In this document: positions 4,541 to 5,504 of the stretch, piece by piece
Layout of the letters: each line of letters starts with the position of its first letter
Position numbering within the stretch: the first letter of the stretch is position 1
NCBI GenBank assembly: GCA_937892635.1
Contig: CALBKB010000025.1
Location: forward strand, 1-5,504
Source: an uncultured Clostridia bacterium
Lineage (GTDB): Bacteria; Bacillota; Clostridia; Oscillospirales; UMGS1783
Reading direction: 5' to 3'
Length of the DNA: 5,504 bases
Notes under the pieces: generated by a model
The model's database searches: none
The model's input: only the letters and a program-made list of their open reading frames with translations
What the model was told of the DNA's origin: nothing
Made by a program: the position numbers and the translations under genes

Positions 4541-5504
4541 ATGAAATATATTGTCTTGCTCTGTGATGGTATGGCCGATCGTCCCGTTCCCGTGTTGGGC
4601 GGAAAAACTCCGATGCAGGCGGCGAACAAGCCGAATATGGACCGTGTCTGCGCTATGGGCGAGCTGGGATTGGTGCAAACGGTGCCTGCGGGCATGAATC
4701 CCGGCAGTGATACCGCCAACCTCTCGGTCATGGGCTACGCGCCCGAGGTCTACTATACCGGTCGCTCGCCGTTGGAAGCCGTGAGCATGGGCATTGACCT
4801 GTCGCTCACCGATCGTACCTTCCGCTGCAACACGGTCACACTCTCGGAGGATGAACCGTATGAAAATAAAACGATGATCGATTACAGTGCCGGTGAGATT
4901 ACCACCGCCGAATCAACGGCTTTGATCCGCTTCGTTCAGGAGAAGCTGGGCGACGAGATGCTCAGTTTCTATCCCGGCGTATCTTATCGCCATTGCCTGG
5001 TTTGGAAGGAGGCGCCCGAGGGCTTTTCTTTCACACCGCCGCACGATATTTCCGACCGAAAGATTACCGACTATCTGCCCGGTGGACCGTACGGGCAAAA
5101 GATGCTTGATCTGATGAAGAAATCCTATGATCTGCTCAAGGATCATCCCGTTAACCGTGACCGAGTCGCCCGCGGTCTGCGTCCCGCCAACAGCATTTGG
5201 CTCTGGGGCGACGGCACCAAGCCGGCCCTCAAGCCCTTTGGGCAGGAATACGGCAAGGACGGCGCCGTTATTTCGGCGGTTGACCTGATCAAAGGCATCG
5301 GTCTGTGTGCCGATATGCAGGTTATTGAAGTGGAGGGAGCCACCGGTTTGATCAACACCAACTGGGTAGGCAAGCGGGAGGCCGCCATTCAGGCGCTGCG
5401 TGATGGCAAGGATTTTGTCTATCTGCATATGGAAGCTCCCGATGAATGTGGGCATCACGGTGATGCCGAGGATAAGGGCAAGTCGATTGAGATTATTGAT
5501 CAGC
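4541..5504 (+). CDS. apgM: Cofactor-independent phosphoglycerate mutase (ApgM family); 3' end beyond the window
   Basis: The frame is open for 321 codons to the edge; family members are about 400 residues, so roughly 80 C-terminal residues are missing. The enzyme interconverts 3- and 2-phosphoglycerate in glycolysis and gluconeogenesis in the cytoplasm and belongs to the alkaline phosphatase superfamily. Visible family motifs are 'LLCDGMADRP' (6-15; D9 is a likely metal ligand), 'NPGSDTANLSVMGY' (53-66; S56 is the likely nucleophile), 'YTGRSPLEA' (72-80), 'YPGVSYRHCLVW' (144-155), 'ARGLRPANSIWLWGDG' (210-225), and 'EAPDECGHHGD' (298-308; D301 and H305 are likely metal ligands). The related group TIGR02535 was once proposed to be homoserine kinase, and that alternative cannot be excluded here since no threonine-pathway gene is in view. 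The ATG at 4541 is 8 bases from AAGGA; ATGs at 4532 and 4535 are too close to it. It has its own promoter. Confidence 0.95.
   Translation, partial: MKYIVLLCDGMADRPVPVLGGKTPMQAANKPNMDRVCAMGELGLVQTVPAGMNPGSDTANLSVMGYAPEVYYTGRSPLEAVSMGIDLSLTDRTFRCNTVTLSEDEPYENKTMIDYSAGEITTAESTALIRFVQEKLGDEMLSFYPGVSYRHCLVWKEAPEGFSFTPPHDISDRKITDYLPGGPYGQKMLDLMKKSYDLLKDHPVNRDRVARGLRPANSIWLWGDGTKPALKPFGQEYGKDGAVISAVDLIKGIGLCADMQVIEVEGATGLINTNWVGKREAAIQALRDGKDFVYLHMEAPDECGHHGDAEDKGKSIEIIDQ

Noticed and set aside
4913..5458. Minus-strand 181-codon frame opposite the phosphoglycerate mutase gene
   Set aside because: The plus strand has all the motifs of the enzyme family with strong expression signals; the reverse frame is a shadow.

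Overview
This window looks like chromosomal DNA from an anaerobic, Gram-positive, gut-type Clostridia member, probably of the Oscillospiraceae/Ruminococcaceae kind. The clues are the consensus sigma-A promoters, the strong GGAGG ribosome binding sites, U-tailed hairpin terminators, a SigH-type sigma factor, a clostridial-type double zinc ribbon, and a cofactor-independent phosphoglycerate mutase of the family common in Clostridia. The taxonomic placement is inference from gene content; no rRNA or other phylogenetic marker is present.

Layout. 1-535 (minus) is the N-terminal part of a secreted protein with two bacterial SH3 domains and what looks like the start of a C39-like peptidase; it runs off the left edge. 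619-821 is a repeat region: the 3' end of a tRNA gene plus its terminator occurs twice as 55-bp direct repeats around about 93 bp of highly palindromic DNA. 801-876 (minus) is an intact tRNA-Ala(CGC) with its own promoter. 1011-2597 (plus) encodes a surface protein with a signal peptide, a propeller-like region, an InlB-type repeat, a membrane anchor and a polybasic tail. It converges on an acyl-ACP thioesterase gene (2630-3349, minus) across a bidirectional terminator. Upstream on the minus strand come a small double zinc-ribbon protein (3425-3706), a shortened tRNA-like sequence (3741-3803), and a SigH-like sigma factor (3809-4342) driven by a perfect consensus promoter. Divergent from this block, a second strong promoter drives a cofactor-independent phosphoglycerate mutase gene (4541 to the right edge).

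How the genes fit together. The sigma factor, tRNA-like RNA and zinc-ribbon gene are tightly packed and probably co-transcribed. The thioesterase follows after a terminator-like hairpin with no visible promoter of its own, so it may be expressed by read-through. Most of the window is ordinary housekeeping and cell-surface content. The two parts that deserve attention are the tRNA-3'-end-associated palindromic repeat at 619-821 and the tRNA-like sequence at 3741-3803, which lacks the D-loop GG pair, has GUGC in place of the usual GTTC at the start of the T-loop, and has about ten bases fewer than normal in the anticodon-arm region.
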